A stretch of DNA of 64,000 nucleotides from positions 15,772,447 to 15,836,446 of the forward strand of contig CM065713.1 of NCBI GenBank assembly GCA_017654935.2, read 5' to 3'. Under the pieces are notes generated by a model that did no database searches, was not told the origin of the DNA, and saw nothing but the letters and a program-made list of their open reading frames with translations. Shown here one piece after another: positions 34,541 to 46,834 of the stretch. The translations under genes and the position numbers were made by a program. The stretch is from Phymorhynchus buccinoides (taxonomy: Eukaryota; Mollusca; Gastropoda; Neogastropoda; Raphitomidae). Within the stretch, counting starts at the first letter, position 1, and each line of letters starts with the position of its first letter.

Positions 34541-37500
34541 CTAGCGATTGAACTCTGATTTACTGGCTTGTTCAAATGACATCCTTTTCTCTTTTCTTTT
34601 TTTTGGGCTGGATGATTGCCTATTTTCGCTTTGACTCCTGTGAAGCTTTCGATCTCTCTCTTTCTCAGAGCAAACTTCCTGCACATAGCCACAACCGGCA
34701 GAGACAGGTCTGGTGCTGTTGTTGGAAGCTTCCATACACCTGCTCTCTGGCAATGGAAACTCGGCAGAACAGTCACTGCCCTCATCAGAATCCAGTTTTT
34801 CCTTCACGGCAGCGAGAAGAACCTTGAACAGCTTGTGCGCACTGCTGTCTGCGGGCCGGGCCTGTTTTGGGATGAATTCTCGTTGGCTAGAACACAAAAT
34901 CTCCAGTTGGACTTTCTCCACTTTCGTGGCTTCGTTTTCATTGTCATTAACTTTTTGGTTGCTCGAGTGTTTGCCATAATCTTCTTTAGTTTCGGTCGTA
35001 TCTGAATAACCGATCACCTTCCCACTTGACCAAAAGCGATCGTCACTCAAGGATATGTCAGAGGAGGAGCTAGAAGCTTTGGATAGCCTATCGACTTGAT
35101 CATTTTCTTCTTTCATGTCCTTCATTTCTTTTGATTTCAAAAAGGTCAGCAATTGTTTATACACAGAGTCGGAGAAAGCTTCCGGCCTTTCCTCTGTTTC
35201 TTTTGTCAACAAAGATGTCAGTAATTTTGCATAGACAGATGGCGAGGAAGCTTCCAATATCTCGTTGTCGCAAGCATCTTCCACTTTCGTTTCTTTTGAC
35301 AACAAAGAAGTCAACAACCTTTCATAGACCGAGGCTGAATGCTCAGATTCCATGCTAAACACTGGAGCAGCAGATTTTGGACAGGTGTTGATTTGCATAC
35401 ATTCATTGTTCAGTGCTGGCGTGCAGCTTACACCTATGTTTTCTGATAGCTTACGTGCAGCAGTTACTTCTTCCGTAAGCGTACATTCAGAAGTTGCCAG
35501 CTTGGGCTCGTTTTCACGGTGCCTATCCTGTGCATCACAATTTGAACGTTCTAGACACAGCTGACTCTCTGGTGGTGTAAAGCAACCAATCAATTGTCTG
35601 CACTCGGAGGCTTGTTTCCGAGGGGACCAATCGCATGATTCGTCAGATGATGGACAAGCCTTGATTGATGAATGACCTCTGATTGTTGCTAAACCAGGTC
35701 TAGGGGCAGCGCTTTTTTTAGTTGTAGTGGCCTCCTCATAAGACGCCTGATCGTAACTCTCAATTGCCTCCAGTATCTCCCTGTAAGGGGTCGCTGTAGA
35801 GAGTTCACCAGTCTCCAAAATTCTCCCGGTAGATTTGCCTCTTGAGATTTCGTTGGTTTCCAACATATCCTTAGTGGGTTTGTCTAGTGAGACTTGTTGT
35901 GTCTGTACATTTTCCCTTTTAGATAACTCCCTAAAGTGTTCTGTGTTCTCTGATGTTTCTCTGCAAGAATCTGGTGAGAACTCGAGAGTCTCCAAACTTC
36001 TGTTTCTTGACAGAGCCGGTGAACATTTTCTCATGGAAATGCAAGCATCTGCATCATTTTGTTTGGCATCAATTTCCTGAACCTGAACCTTAGAAGTATC
36101 CTCCACACTCCTGAAGGCTTCGTTCCTTGATAATAAGAACAAAGAGTTATTATCCCTTACCTGCGATGTAAGTGGACCTGGAGAAACGTTCTGCGTTGTT
36201 GACATTTCATTGCCGAATGCAAGTGGAAAAGCCTTTCTAGTCTGAGGATTTTCTCTTATATAAGAACGTGGAAGTGGTTTTCTGGAATCATGCATGACAT
36301 GGCTGGGAGTCAGCGCTGTATATCTAATAGATTCAAGTAGCTGTTTTTCGGTTTGACCATTACATTGCTGCAGCTGTTCTTGATAGATGCTGGGTGTGTT
36401 TTTTCTTTTGATCTCCAGTCCGGCATAGATTTCCGAAGAATATGAAGAGTTTACAGGCCTGTTCACTGATGCGCTAAAACTAAGTGTCTCTGTTTCTGTT
36501 CGGACGCTTTCACTTGCACAGTCAGTATTTCTTTGTTGAGGCTGAGCAAGCAAACTGCCCTCATTAGTTTCTCTCGATTCCGAAGCAATCTTTGATTCTT
36601 TCAGTTGCTGTTCGGATGATTTCACTTTCGTTGATACTCCTACAGGGCGGAGATATTTCACTTTCAAGGTGTACCCGGAAGCTATACTTTCATCCGAAAT
36701 GGGATACTTTTTCCATTTCCTGCGCACGAAAGCTCGGATGGTTGACAGAGGCCCACACAGTTTTGACACATCAGAGTTACTAGTGCACGGTTCAACAGTA
36801 CTGTCTTTCATCATCATCTCTGCATGCCTCTGGGCCAGAGAGATCGGAGGAGGGGGTCTCTGCCTGCTAATTGAAGATCTCCGTCTTCTGTCGCTGTTGC
36901 CAACAGCGGGCAATGGACTGTACACAGATTCTTCTGTTTCTGAGGACTTGGACAACTGTTGCAATGGATGACCTGCAGGAACATCTGGTAGTTTCTCTTG
37001 CTCTGTGGGGAGTTTCTGGAACACCTCTTCCTTAGTCTGTCTCCTCCTGTTACCCTTTGCTGCTTTGCTGGTGTCCGGTAGGCACAGAAAATGGTGACAC
37101 CCGCTCAGCCTCCCCTCTGACGAATCGGGGGAGGTTTCCGTCAGGCTGCTCCTGGGGTATTCAGCGCTGTTATCTATCTCTATGCTACAGTCAGAGGCCG
37201 CTGCACTGGCGGCTGTCGTCACACCACTCTCTTCCCCTGACTGACAGCTGCTATGAACCGACAACTTTTTAACACTGCGCGCATACTCACTGCTTACCTC
37301 TTTGTTGGGTGATGCTGGCAAGTTGCAATATATGCTTGTCTGATCCAGCCATTCTTGTACAGTGTTCACGGAGCTTACTGCCTCATCAGAAGGCCCTGCC
37401 TGATCCTGACATTTTTCTACAGCGTCCATCAGATTTCCTGACCTGTTAGAAGGCCCTGCCTGATCCTGACATTTTGCTATAGCATTGGTCAGATTTCCTG

Positions 37501-40500
37501 CCTCATCAGAAGGTCCTGTCTGATCCTGCCTTTCTTGTACAGCGTTCATCGGATTTCCTGACCTGTTAGAAGGCCCCACCTGATCCTGTCGTTTTTGTAC
37601 AACATTCACTGAACCTCCTGCCTCATGAGAAGGCCCTGGCAAATCCTGCCATTTTTGTGTAGTGTTCATCAGATTTCTTGACCAGTTAGATGGCCCTGTC
37701 TGATCCTGCCTTTCCTGTAAAGCGTTCACTGAACTTTCTGCCTCTTTTGAAGGTCCTGCCTGTTCCTGCCATTTTTCTATTTTCACTTTTCCTGGCCTGT
37801 TAGAAGGTCCTGCCTGACATAGCCGATTTTGTACAGTGTTGACTGAACTGTCAACTTCACCAGAAGGCCCTACTTCACCAGAAGGCTCTGCCTCAACATA
37901 AGGCCCTGCTATATCAGAAGGCCCTGCCTCAACATAAGGCCCTGCTATATCAGAAGGCCCTGCCTCAACATAAGGCCCTACTTTACTAGAATGCCCTGCC
38001 TTACCAGAAGGCCCTGCCTCAATATAAGGCCCTGCCTTACCAGAAGGCCCTGCTGTATTACAAGGCCCTGCTTTATCAGAAGGCCCTGCTTTACCAGAAG
38101 GCCTTGCTTTATCAGAAGGCCCTGCTTTACCAGAAGGCCTTGCTTTACCAGAATGCCCTGCTTTATTAGGCCCTGCCTTACCAGAAGGCCCTGCTTTATA
38201 AGGCCCTGCCTTACCAGAAGGCCCTGCTTTACCAGTAGGCCCTGCTTTACTAGAAGGCCCTGCTTTACCAGTAGGCCCTGCTCTATCAGAAGGCCTTGCT
38301 TTACCAGAAGGCCCTGCCTCAACAGAAGGCCCTGCTTTACCAGAAGGCCCTGCTTTACCAGAAGGCCCTGCATCAACAGAAGACCCTGCATCAACAGAAG
38401 ATCCTGCATCAACAGAAAGCCCTGCCTGATCTAGCCAATCTTGTTCAGCATTCATCAGATTCTTGAAGTCAGAAGACACTGAAGACAAGCTGTTGTAGCT
38501 TGGCTGAGAAAACATTGACAGTTCATCAACTTCTTGCAACTTTAGCACTATATTGGCAATGTCCAAGAATTCTTTCATTGGACCCATCGGCTCTTCCTGG
38601 TCTTCATCTTCTTCAGAGATGAGGTCTATGAATGAGTCACTCGGCCCGCCAACATTCTCTGAGCTGCTCCAATCATCTTCCATTCCAGGTAGTCCAGCTT
38701 CCCGTTTCAATTCGGACACCTTAATCGGTCGTTCCGGTTCTTTATTATTCGACACATCAGGCAATCTGTGAGATTCATCATCCGCTTGGAACTCTTCACT
38801 CCTAACGGGACACTTTGCCGAACACTCTGTTTCTGCAGGTTTTTGTTGGTGAATCCCATTCAGCTCTTCTCTCCTCATGGAGGAAACATGAGGGGAAAAT
38901 TCAGTTTCTTCATCTTTCCGTTGGCCAATCCTACCTCGCTCCTCTTCTTCTTCTACTTCAATGGCCTTTTCCAAAGCAATAAAATCTTCCAGGTCCTGCT
39001 GCTCGCGTTGCCTGTGCAGTTCTGAAGATGTAAAAATTTGCTGCAGTTTCTTCTCTTCCCTTTTCACTGCTCTCTCCAGACGGATGAAGTCTGACAGCTC
39101 GCACAGCTCCCGCCTTCTCCGCTCCTGCTCTTTTTCAGGACCCAGCTGGTCACTGGAGATGGTCAGGGTGCAGTCTAAGTTGTCCTCCCCTGACATTGGG
39201 GGGCTACCATGACCTTGACTGCGAGTCAACGTGCTGGACGACCCCGCTGACAGGTCAAGGTCGTCATCCAGCCAATCGACGTAACTGGGCGGGGGCGGGA
39301 CGAAAGACGACAGGTCCCAGGTTCTTCGCCCTTCCTGTGCAAGGGTCCCAGGACGGCGGAGTGTCCACTTGGGGGAAGCACTTCTGAAGCGTCTCCTAGA
39401 GTGGCTTACAGTGGGGGTCTTTTCCCAGTGGTGGCCTGGGGGCAGGTACAGGGACTTGGAGGGATGGTAAGAATCTGCCTCCACCTTGACGTTTTCACTC
39501 TCATGAATCATGGGGTAAAATCTGACTGACCTGATTTCTGCGGTTTCTTGTTGCTTCGCCCCGGGTCTTTCCTGGTCACCGTCTGAACTACCCAGAGATG
39601 AAGTAGATTCTACCTCATCACGGGAAGGAAAGAAAGAGCTGTGCCGAAACTGGTTGCTTCTTGCTGCATTACCACCCAGTGGTGAGGCTGCTTTTTGGCT
39701 CAACAAACTTGGTTTGTTAATTCCAGAATCGCCTGTTTTCGCTCTTGTGTTTGTCAGTGTGACGTTGTCGCTGTTTTGCTGATGACAGCCTTCTGCCGAT
39801 GTTGGTGAGTTTGTTCTGGCCGAAGCGTTAGTGTTGACTTCTCTTGTCTCCATTTCTGAGCACGCCGCCAATTGAATGAGAGCAACTGGAATGTGCTCAA
39901 GTCCAATGTATCTACACCTGCGATAAAGATCAGGCGCGGTCTGCGCATTCCTCTCTGTCGGACTACGCTGACTGACTGAGTCTAGTGACTGAGACAGAAA
40001 GTTATAGTCTTTCTCCTTTGTGGTTTTCTTCTTCATCTCCTTGCCAACACTTCTCAGCATCACCACGCACATACACTGAGCTACTGACAGACTGATCAGG
40101 TCAAAATGGAGTTTGAATAAAGCTGAAAAAAAGAAGAGGGCTCCCATGAACTTGCTGATTGTAGCGTAACTTTGAACACCGGAAACTCCAACTTCTGAGC
40201 TGTTTTCTACTCTTTCATCGGTCAATACTGCAGCCTCTGTGTGCGGATTGAAGCCATGTTTCTGTGCTGTGTTATCAATAACAGAAGTGATTGCACATCT
40301 ATCATCTAACACTGTGTCAAGCTGTAATCTAACAGAAAAATCTTGTCTGTAGGACTGCTTGTCAAGCATTGTCCGATCCACATGTAACCATTTGTTTAAT
40401 TCCATTTCATCAAAACAATCCCTGAATTCCATCCCCTTGTCCTTAGCAAAATGTTTACTATCATGCAGCTCTGATTTATTTCCAAAACGCTGTTGTCTTT

Positions 40501-42642
40501 GGGCTAAAACCTTATCTTCTGATGGGAGATTCACAACTTTATTTTCTACTTGACGGGAACCTATCTGCTTGTTTTCAGCGTTCATGAAAAAGCTACATTC
40601 TTCAGCAGAAAAGTCAATGTTCTGAGATGTTTCAAAGGAATGTGAAGATGGTGGCGATTGCGAAGAAGCATTTCTCCCAGCGTGCACAAAAGAGGAAGTT
40701 TTTCTCTCATCACCACACACTACAGGTTCGTGGTTTATACTTCCACAGAAGTTTATGTCTTCCGCCCTAAATCCGTCCACAATGTCCAAGGTGTTCTGCA
40801 CCACTTCTAGCAAGATGTCTTCCACAAAATCGACCGTGGTCTGTGGTCTGGAAAAGGCTGCGGGTGGAGGGAGGGACGTCCCTTTCAAACCAGTCCTAAA
40901 TTTGCACTGCCATATTTGCCTGTTGTTTGCAGCTTTGTGGTCTCCAGAAGTCTGCCTAGCAAGGTCTTTCACCCCTTTGCAGTTCAATTTATGAAGAAGA
41001 TTGTCTGTGGATTTATGGAGATTTTTGTTTGTCTGTGCCACATCACAACACACGTAGCATTCCTCCAGAGGCACTGTCTGCAAAGCCACAAAGACTTCTT
41101 CATTGCCATTGTCATTGCTCGCTTCCAGACAACAGATCTGGCAGTCTGTCAGAGGCACAGTGTTAAGGTAAGCCTCTTCCAACACTCTGTCTATCATTGC
41201 TTTACTGACATCAAAAACAGGTTTCTCTCTTCCGCCTCCATTGCGCTGGAGTGTGGATCGGCCATAGCCTTCACAACCAGTCCTGTACCGAGTGTCGCCC
41301 CAATGTTCAAACTCTGGAGACTTCTGTGTTGAAAGCCTTGTTGTTAGTGGAGCGCTATAACCGAGCTGTGTGGTGGTCAAGTCGGGGAACTGTTGCAGAA
41401 AGATTTGGGACTGCTTCATACTGCTGACCAATTGACCCACACAGTCTGTTCTTTTATCAAACCACAGCAATATGTCCTCCAAAGGCTCCACCACATTTTC
41501 TGAGGATTCCACCGAGTCCTTCAAGGATTTCCCTAAGACCTTCAAGGGTTCTGATGAATCCTCGAACTGTTTTGAGTTTTCTAACAGTTCAACAGAATCC
41601 TCCAAGAGATCCACGAAGGTTTCCAAGGATTCTGGGTCCTCTAATGGATCTGAGTCCACGATTTTCATTGAATCTACTAGTGGTTCTGAGTACTCAAAAA
41701 GTTCCAATGGGTCCTTTAGATTTTCCACTGAGTTCTTCAAGGGTTCTGAGTCCTCCAAAGGTTCCACTGAGTTTCTTAACTGATTTACTGAATCCTTCCA
41801 GGGTTCCACCAACTCTTTTTTAGGTTCCTCTGAGTACTCCAAGGGTGTCAATGGTACCTCCAAGAATTCCAATTCTAGTTCTGCATCCCCAAATGCTTCT
41901 AAGTCTTTCAAGACTTTCATGGAGGCTTCTAGTGGTCCTGAGTACTCAAAAAGTTCCACCAGGTCCTTCAGATTTTCCTGTGAGTTCTTCAAGGTTTCTG
42001 GGTCCTCCGAGGGTTTCAATTCCTTCAAGGATTCTAAGTTCTTCAAGGTATCTGGTGAGTCATTCATAGACTCCACCAGTCTCTCTGAAGGATCTGCTGA
42101 GTCCTCCATTAAGTCTACTGCCAAGGGTTCCCTAGAGTTTTCCAAGGATTCCATGCATTCCTGCAAGATTTTAACCGAACCCTTCAAGGGTTTCCTTAAA
42201 TCTTCAAAAAGTTCTGAGTTTCTCAGAGGTGTCCCTGAGTCCTCCGAAAGTTCCACCAATTTCTCAAAGGGTTCTACCAAATCCTCCAAAAGTTCAATCA
42301 ATTCCTCAAAGGGTTCTATCAAATCCTCCAAAAGTTCCACTGATTCCTCAAAGGGTTTTACCAAATCCTCCAAAAATTCCACCGATTCCTCAAAGGGTTC
42401 CACTAAATCCTCCCAGGGTTCTGAGTCTGTGTCCTCAAAGAAGGGCTTCAATGGTTCCCAGACATCCATCTCCAGAGTCCATCTGTCCTGGGTTCTCTTT
42501 CCCACTCTGTCTGTCCATTTCAAAGCACTACATTCCAATGTCAGATGTTCCAGGTTGGTTTTTCCCTTCTTCTTTGGTCCTTGCTCCATAGTCGACTTTC
42601 CCCAGCTTCTCTTTCCCACTCCCTCCGGCCCGCTTGCAGCCT
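34541..42642 (-). CDS. Giant 8.1 kb exon, novel repeat-rich protein (C-terminal part)
   Basis: One open frame of about 2700 codons follows a strong acceptor (CTTCCTTGATTGCAG, 42643-42657). It starts in phase 1 and joins exactly to the exon at 45001. Counting residues from the frame's first codon at 42652, it contains: an acidic EPLEDSVELLEDLVEPFEE-type repeat region (~65-420); paired TVPLxxCxxCC motifs (~496-540); a hydrophobic stretch with MGALFFFSALFKLHFDLISL (~826-864); two DFIxLExAxxxEE coiled-coil-like segments (~1187-1235); AGPSGKAGPS repeats (~1405-1600); ~20-residue Q-D-Q-x-GPSxxxG repeats (~1600-1775); and three SVYxxLLTxLLxKET repeats (~2440-2515). It ends SFEQASKSEFNR with TAG. The protein is mostly polar and probably disordered. 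No known domain was recognised, so function is unknown. Confidence 0.88.
37860..38440 (-). repeat. Coding minisatellite for AGPSGK repeats
   Basis: In-frame units of 15-18 bases (plus-strand form CCAGAAGGCCCTGCTTTA) encode AGPSGK, AGPSVE, AGPYVE and similar. About 35 units run in tandem. Adjacent 37330-37860 holds longer ~60-base units ending in GPSNRSGN or GPSDEAG. Confidence 0.93.
41470..42460 (-). repeat. Coding repeats of acidic Glu-Pro-Leu-Glu-Asp type
   Basis: Degenerate in-frame units (plus-strand motifs TCCTCAAAGGGTTC and AAATCCTCCAAAAGTTC) encode EPFEESVELLEDLVEPFEE-like segments over about 330 residues at the start of the giant exon. The pattern alternates Leu/Phe with acidic residues and Pro. 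Confidence 0.85.
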
Positions 42643-43830
42643 CTGCAATCAAGGAAGAGGAGGTGAGGGAGTGACCAGAACAGCCCTGTGTCCTGCCTTT
42701 GCCTGCCTGCCTGCCTGCCTTCTTGTTTGTCTGGCACCAATTTGTCAGACATTTAAATGCTCCGCAAAACTTGGACCAAAAATGTCTTCCATTTCGCTTC
42801 TTTCTTCAAGATTTTAGGGTGTCCTCGTCTTAGTACCGAAACTGCCAACCACTCTTTTTTTTTCAAATGTGTGAACTCAAATAGAAGGAACAAAAACTGA
42901 AAATTAGCCTTGGTGTTGACTTACAGTTTGTTTTTCTCTCAGGGGTTTTTTTGGAGGAAAAAAAGAAAGAAAAAAAAGAAAACACAATATAATTCTTCAA
43001 GATTGCTGTAATAAAACAGGATGCAGCACAAATGAAAGCGTCAACAATTTTTTTTTCCAGTCAGTAAATTTACCCTGTGTCAAAATTAAAGTCCTTAATT
43101 TGCCTGCATAAATGAAATGTTAATGCAAAACAAAGCTCTTAAATAAAGCCAAAAATAATGGGAGAAAACATAATAAACACAAGAGTTTCTAAAAATTTAA
43201 AACAAAGCGCCTTCACTGAAGAAAAAAACAAGACTGGCCTTTTCTTTTTCCATTTTTCTTTTTTTTGAGAAGGCAGACATATAGTCAAATCAGACCAGTG
43301 AAGTTTAGTCTACCGTCTGTACAATTTATCACAGTTGAAAAAAAAGGCGGAGGATGGCTATAATATAGTCTTGTAGAACATTAGCATATGCAGGCAAACG
43401 CAGGACAGGAATCCAATCAAAAATACACACAAAAATACTGGCTAAGATGTACTTTAAACATCCTCCTCGTGTTAGTTTATGACTCTCATCTCAAAGTCTC
43501 ATACTTCCAGTTTCATGAGAATAACCTTAGGCTGATCCTAACCCTATGCCTTTCCCAATATAACGGCAGTATTTTGTTTGTCAGTGAAAATTTTCAACAC
43601 GCAAATTTGACGGAGGGTGTCTAAACTACAACTTAGCCGAAACAGTTTTGCTGGTAACTCAAATCAACCTTACTAAGCTATCTCAGAGGCTGCTTAACGC
43701 GCAAAACTATGACACCAGCCTCATTTCAAACTACACACATTCAGAAGCATGGAATATCAAGCATTCCTGAGACCTGTGCTAACTAACCTCATCTGAGAAA
43801 TCTTCACTTTTCATTTCAGTCAGACGGAAA
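42643..43830 (-). other. Intron of the minus-strand gene, no other feature
   Basis: A/T-rich sequence between the giant exon's acceptor and the next repeat. No exon with matching phase or repeat was recognised. Confidence 0.6.
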
Positions 43831-43833
43831 GTA

Positions 43834-43863
43834 CCGTATTTTACGGACTATAAGGTGATACTT

Positions 43864-43894
<31 letters not shown>

Positions 43895-44020
43895 GCCTGA
43901 GACCCCAGCGCCTTACAACATGACTAGCAATATAGTCAGAAAAATGTAATTACTAAATCTGAATTGTGTCTCAAATTTGGGGTGTGTGCCTTGTAATGCA
44001 TGCTTTAAAGTCCGAAAAAG
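43834..44020. mobile_element. TIR element, TACCGTATTTTACGGACTAT ends (G/C-run interrupted)
   Basis: GTACCGTATTTTACGGACTATAAGG on the left, GCCTTGTAATGCATGCTTTAAAGTCC-type right end, and a C30 run inside. A longer relative with the same ends spans 50340-50872. Confidence 0.6.
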
Positions 44021-44169
44021 ATGGCAGTACTTTTTTTCTCCAGAAAGTTAAAAATCACTTCTGGTGGAGATAGCCAATATTTTGAGTTCAAAAGACCTTT
44101 GATCATAAAGATTGTTAAACTGGGACCAGAAAACTATTGTGAGTTATCCAGTGTCTTTGAGTTATCCGT

Positions 44170-44285
44170 TTTTTACATGCGTCCGAATTTCCCCTATAAT
44201 ATTATGCGTAAACTTTTATCCCTCTTTCTTCCACTTATTTAGGGTTTTCCGCACGGAACTTACGCGTCTAATGTGAAACCGGCCT
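44170..44285. mobile_element. GGCC-ended MITE, half copy (copy 3)
   Basis: GCGTCCGAATTTCCCC, then TTTATCCCTCTTTCTTCCAC and ACTTACGCGTCTAATGTGAA followed by ACCGGCC. It corresponds to one half of copies 2 and 4. Confidence 0.75.
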
Positions 44286-44744
44286 AAGCCTTAAAAACAG
44301 CATTAAGTGGAATTGATATATTTAGTTCATTTTTAATCACTTATAAGAGGTATTTCTATACTCCTTTGGTCTCTTTTTTATCTTAAAAATGACCTCTGGG
44401 GCCATCAAAAAGCCTGAAATCAGCCTAAAGGCTGAAAAATATCACGCCTGACAAGCACACACATACCTCCCTAAAATGTTCTCATTGAAAACTTTCACTG
44501 AGAGGCAACATAGGGTTAATTAAGATCAGCCAAGGGTTGTTGACATGAAATTTAAAGAACCAGAATTTGAGTTTGAGGTCGTAAACATGAGGGGTGGTGG
44601 TGTCTAAAGCATAACTTTGCAAAAATCATAACTCTGTCGTAAAATGGATATCTGCAAGAGCAAGGACATTGCTCTGTTGACTTTCTTGTCTCAGGACAGT
44701 TTGTCTCATCACTTTTCGATCCTCGGAGCATCACTGCACAATAT

Positions 44745-44985
44745 AACTAACACACACACATACAGGACGTTAAACTGAAGAACAACAACACACACACACA
44801 GGACGTTAAACTTAAGAACAACAACACACACACAGGACGTTAAACTGAAGAACAACAACACACACACAGGACGTTAAACTGAAGAACAACAACACACATA
44901 CAGGACGTTAAACTGAAGAACAACAACACACACACAGGACGTTAAACTTAAGAACAACACACACACACACACACACACACATACA
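44745..44985 (+). repeat. ~36-bp minisatellite in intron, about 7 units
   Basis: CAGGACGTTAAACTGAAGAA plus CAACAACACACACA units end about 15 bases before the splice donor of the exon at 45001. Confidence 0.93.
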
Positions 44986-45000
44986 CACAGGGCCACTCAC

Positions 45001-45316
45001 CTGGCTGCGGTAAAGGGGAATGTGCCATCATCATCAACATCCCGGACGGCACAGACAGCTCTTCGGGCGGGGTGGTTACCCTCCCCCTCCCATCCTCACC
45101 CTTCACCGGGGAGGGAGGGGGGAAGGCCAGGCAAGGAGAGGGGGGAGGGGGTAGTGGGGGGGGTGCCATCATCTTGGCGGTGGAGGCGACGTTGGCGGCT
45201 TCCTGCAGCTCTTGGAGCACCTGCTGGTCCGAGGACAGACACTTGCGCTGGAACTCCAGGGTCTGCTTCTGGAACACCATCACCTGGTCCATGGCCGCAG
45301 AGATCTGCTGCTTCAC
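45001..45316 (-). CDS. Novel protein, exon h (coiled-coil-like helix and Pro-rich)
   Basis: The acceptor TTTTCCTCAG (minus strand, just above 45316) and donor CCAG/GTGAGT (just below 45001) bound a 316-base exon, phase 0 in and 1 out. It encodes VKQQISAAMDQVMVFQKQTL and then EFQRKCLSSDQQVLQELQEA, an amphipathic helix, followed by Pro-rich sequence (MAPPPLPPPPSPC) and PEELSVPSGMLMMMAHS. The phase match to exon g upstream and the giant exon downstream supports a single transcript. The first part of this exon is tandemly duplicated upstream of it on the gene strand (45344-45655). Confidence 0.85.
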
Positions 45317-45655
45317 CTGAGGAAAACACACAGGTGAGGGTTAGTCTGCTTCTGGAACACCATCACCTGGTCCATGGCCGCAGAGATCTGCTGCTTCACC
45401 TGAGGAAAACACACAGGTGAGGGTTAGTCTGCTTCTGGAACACCATCACCTGGTCCATGGCCGCAGAGATCTGCTGCTTCACCTGAGGAAAACACACAGG
45501 TGAGGGTTAGTCTGCTTCTGGAACACCATCACCTGGTCCATGGCTGCAGAGATCTGCTGCTTCACCTGAGCAGGAGGAAAACACACAGGTGAGGGTTAGT
45601 CTGCTTCTGGAACACCATGGCTGCAGAGATCTGCTGCTTCACCTGAGCAGAAGGG
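45261..45655 (-). repeat. Tandem duplication of acceptor plus exon-h start, 83-bp units
   Basis: An 83-base unit beginning GTCTGCTTCTGGAACACCAT starts at 45261 (inside the functional exon), 45344, 45427 and 45510; an 89-base variant follows to 45599, and then a shortened sixth copy. Each unit carries an identical TTTTCCTCAG-type acceptor and the first 56 bases of exon h. An internal CAG/GTGATG could act as a donor, leaving a 33-base in-frame microexon. Confidence 0.92.
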
Positions 45656-45989
45656 AAACACCAAGGCAGAAAATTATTGCGGTGTAGTGCAGAGGGAAAC
45701 AATGTCTGAGACGCCTAGCCTAATTTTTCGATTTTCAGGAACAAAAAAACAAACAAAAAACGAACTTTACGATTTTCCGGAACATACCAAGAAAATGCAG
45801 CTTACTTGTTACCATCGCCATGTGGTTCCTCTCGCTATGCCAATTCACAAGAGCAAAGTTCACAACATGTAAGAAAGTTGATCTTTAGCATTCTTCCACA
45901 GCATGATGACCAGCCCTTTAGCGTGATCGTTTGACAGTTATTTTTTACATCGCACCCACCAAGCCCACATTCAACCAGGACTGTAGGAC

Positions 45990-46560
45990 AGGCTCGACTT
46001 GCCCTCCGTGAACACTTCCCTGGTTCAGTCTAGTGCAGCCTAGAGCTGTACTCACGGTCGCGAGCACTGACCCACCGACAGGCTCATCTTGCCCTCCGTG
46101 AACGCTTCCCTGGTTCAGTCTAGTGCAGCCCAGAGCTGTACTCACGGTCGCAAGCACTGACCCACCGACAGGCTCATCTTGCCTCTGTGAAGGCTTCCCT
46201 GGTTCAGTCTATTGCAGCCTAGAGCTGTACTCACGGTCACAAGCACTGATCCACCGACAGGCTCATCTTGCCTCCGTGAACGCTTCCCTGGCTTAGTCTC
46301 ACGGTCGCAAGCACTGACGCACCAACAGGCTCATCTTGCCTCCGTGAACGCTTCCCTGGTTTAGTCTCACAGTCACAAGCACTGACCCACCAACAGGCTC
46401 ATCTTGCCTCCGTGAACACTTCCCTGGTTCAGTCTCACGGTCACAAGCACTGACCCACCAACAGGCTCATCTTGCCTCCGTGAACGCTTCCCTGGTTTAG
46501 TCTCACGGTCGCAAGCACTGACGCACCAGTTGCCGCACGTCAGACAGGGAGCATGACACT
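45990..46560 (-). repeat. 90/68-bp minisatellite in intron
   Basis: TGGTTCAGTC recurs at 46021, 46111 and 46200 (period ~90). Units then lose 22 bases and continue at a 68-base period (46357, 46425, 46492). The long units contain GTGAGTACAG on the minus strand, a donor-like motif. Confidence 0.93.
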
Positions 46561-46834
46561 TCTGAAAGCTACGTTTTCCAGTAAGTCTCTTTTTCTGTGC
46601 AAGTGATTTAGATGTTATTGTTCTTCTTATCAGTTACTTTTTCTCTTTTTTTTTTGGGGGGGGGGTGCAAAAACAAAAAATGCTTTTCACTGTCAAAATT
46701 GCCTATCGTTTCACGCTGTGAGGCCTGTGCCCATTATTTCCAAGCAAGGAAATGACGAAGGCCGCTCAAAATGGTTCACATCCACAATTTCGCCAGTTTA
46801 AAATTAAAAAGGTTCTCCCTCTCGCTGTGAGTGT

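Noticed and set aside
35131..42674. Many plus-strand open frames opposite the giant exon
   Set aside because: Shadows of repeat-rich coding sequence; no acceptor/donor pairs support them.
45945..46157. 70-codon minus frame in the 90-bp repeats as an exon
   Set aside because: Exons g and h already join in phase, and the frame is made of minisatellite units.
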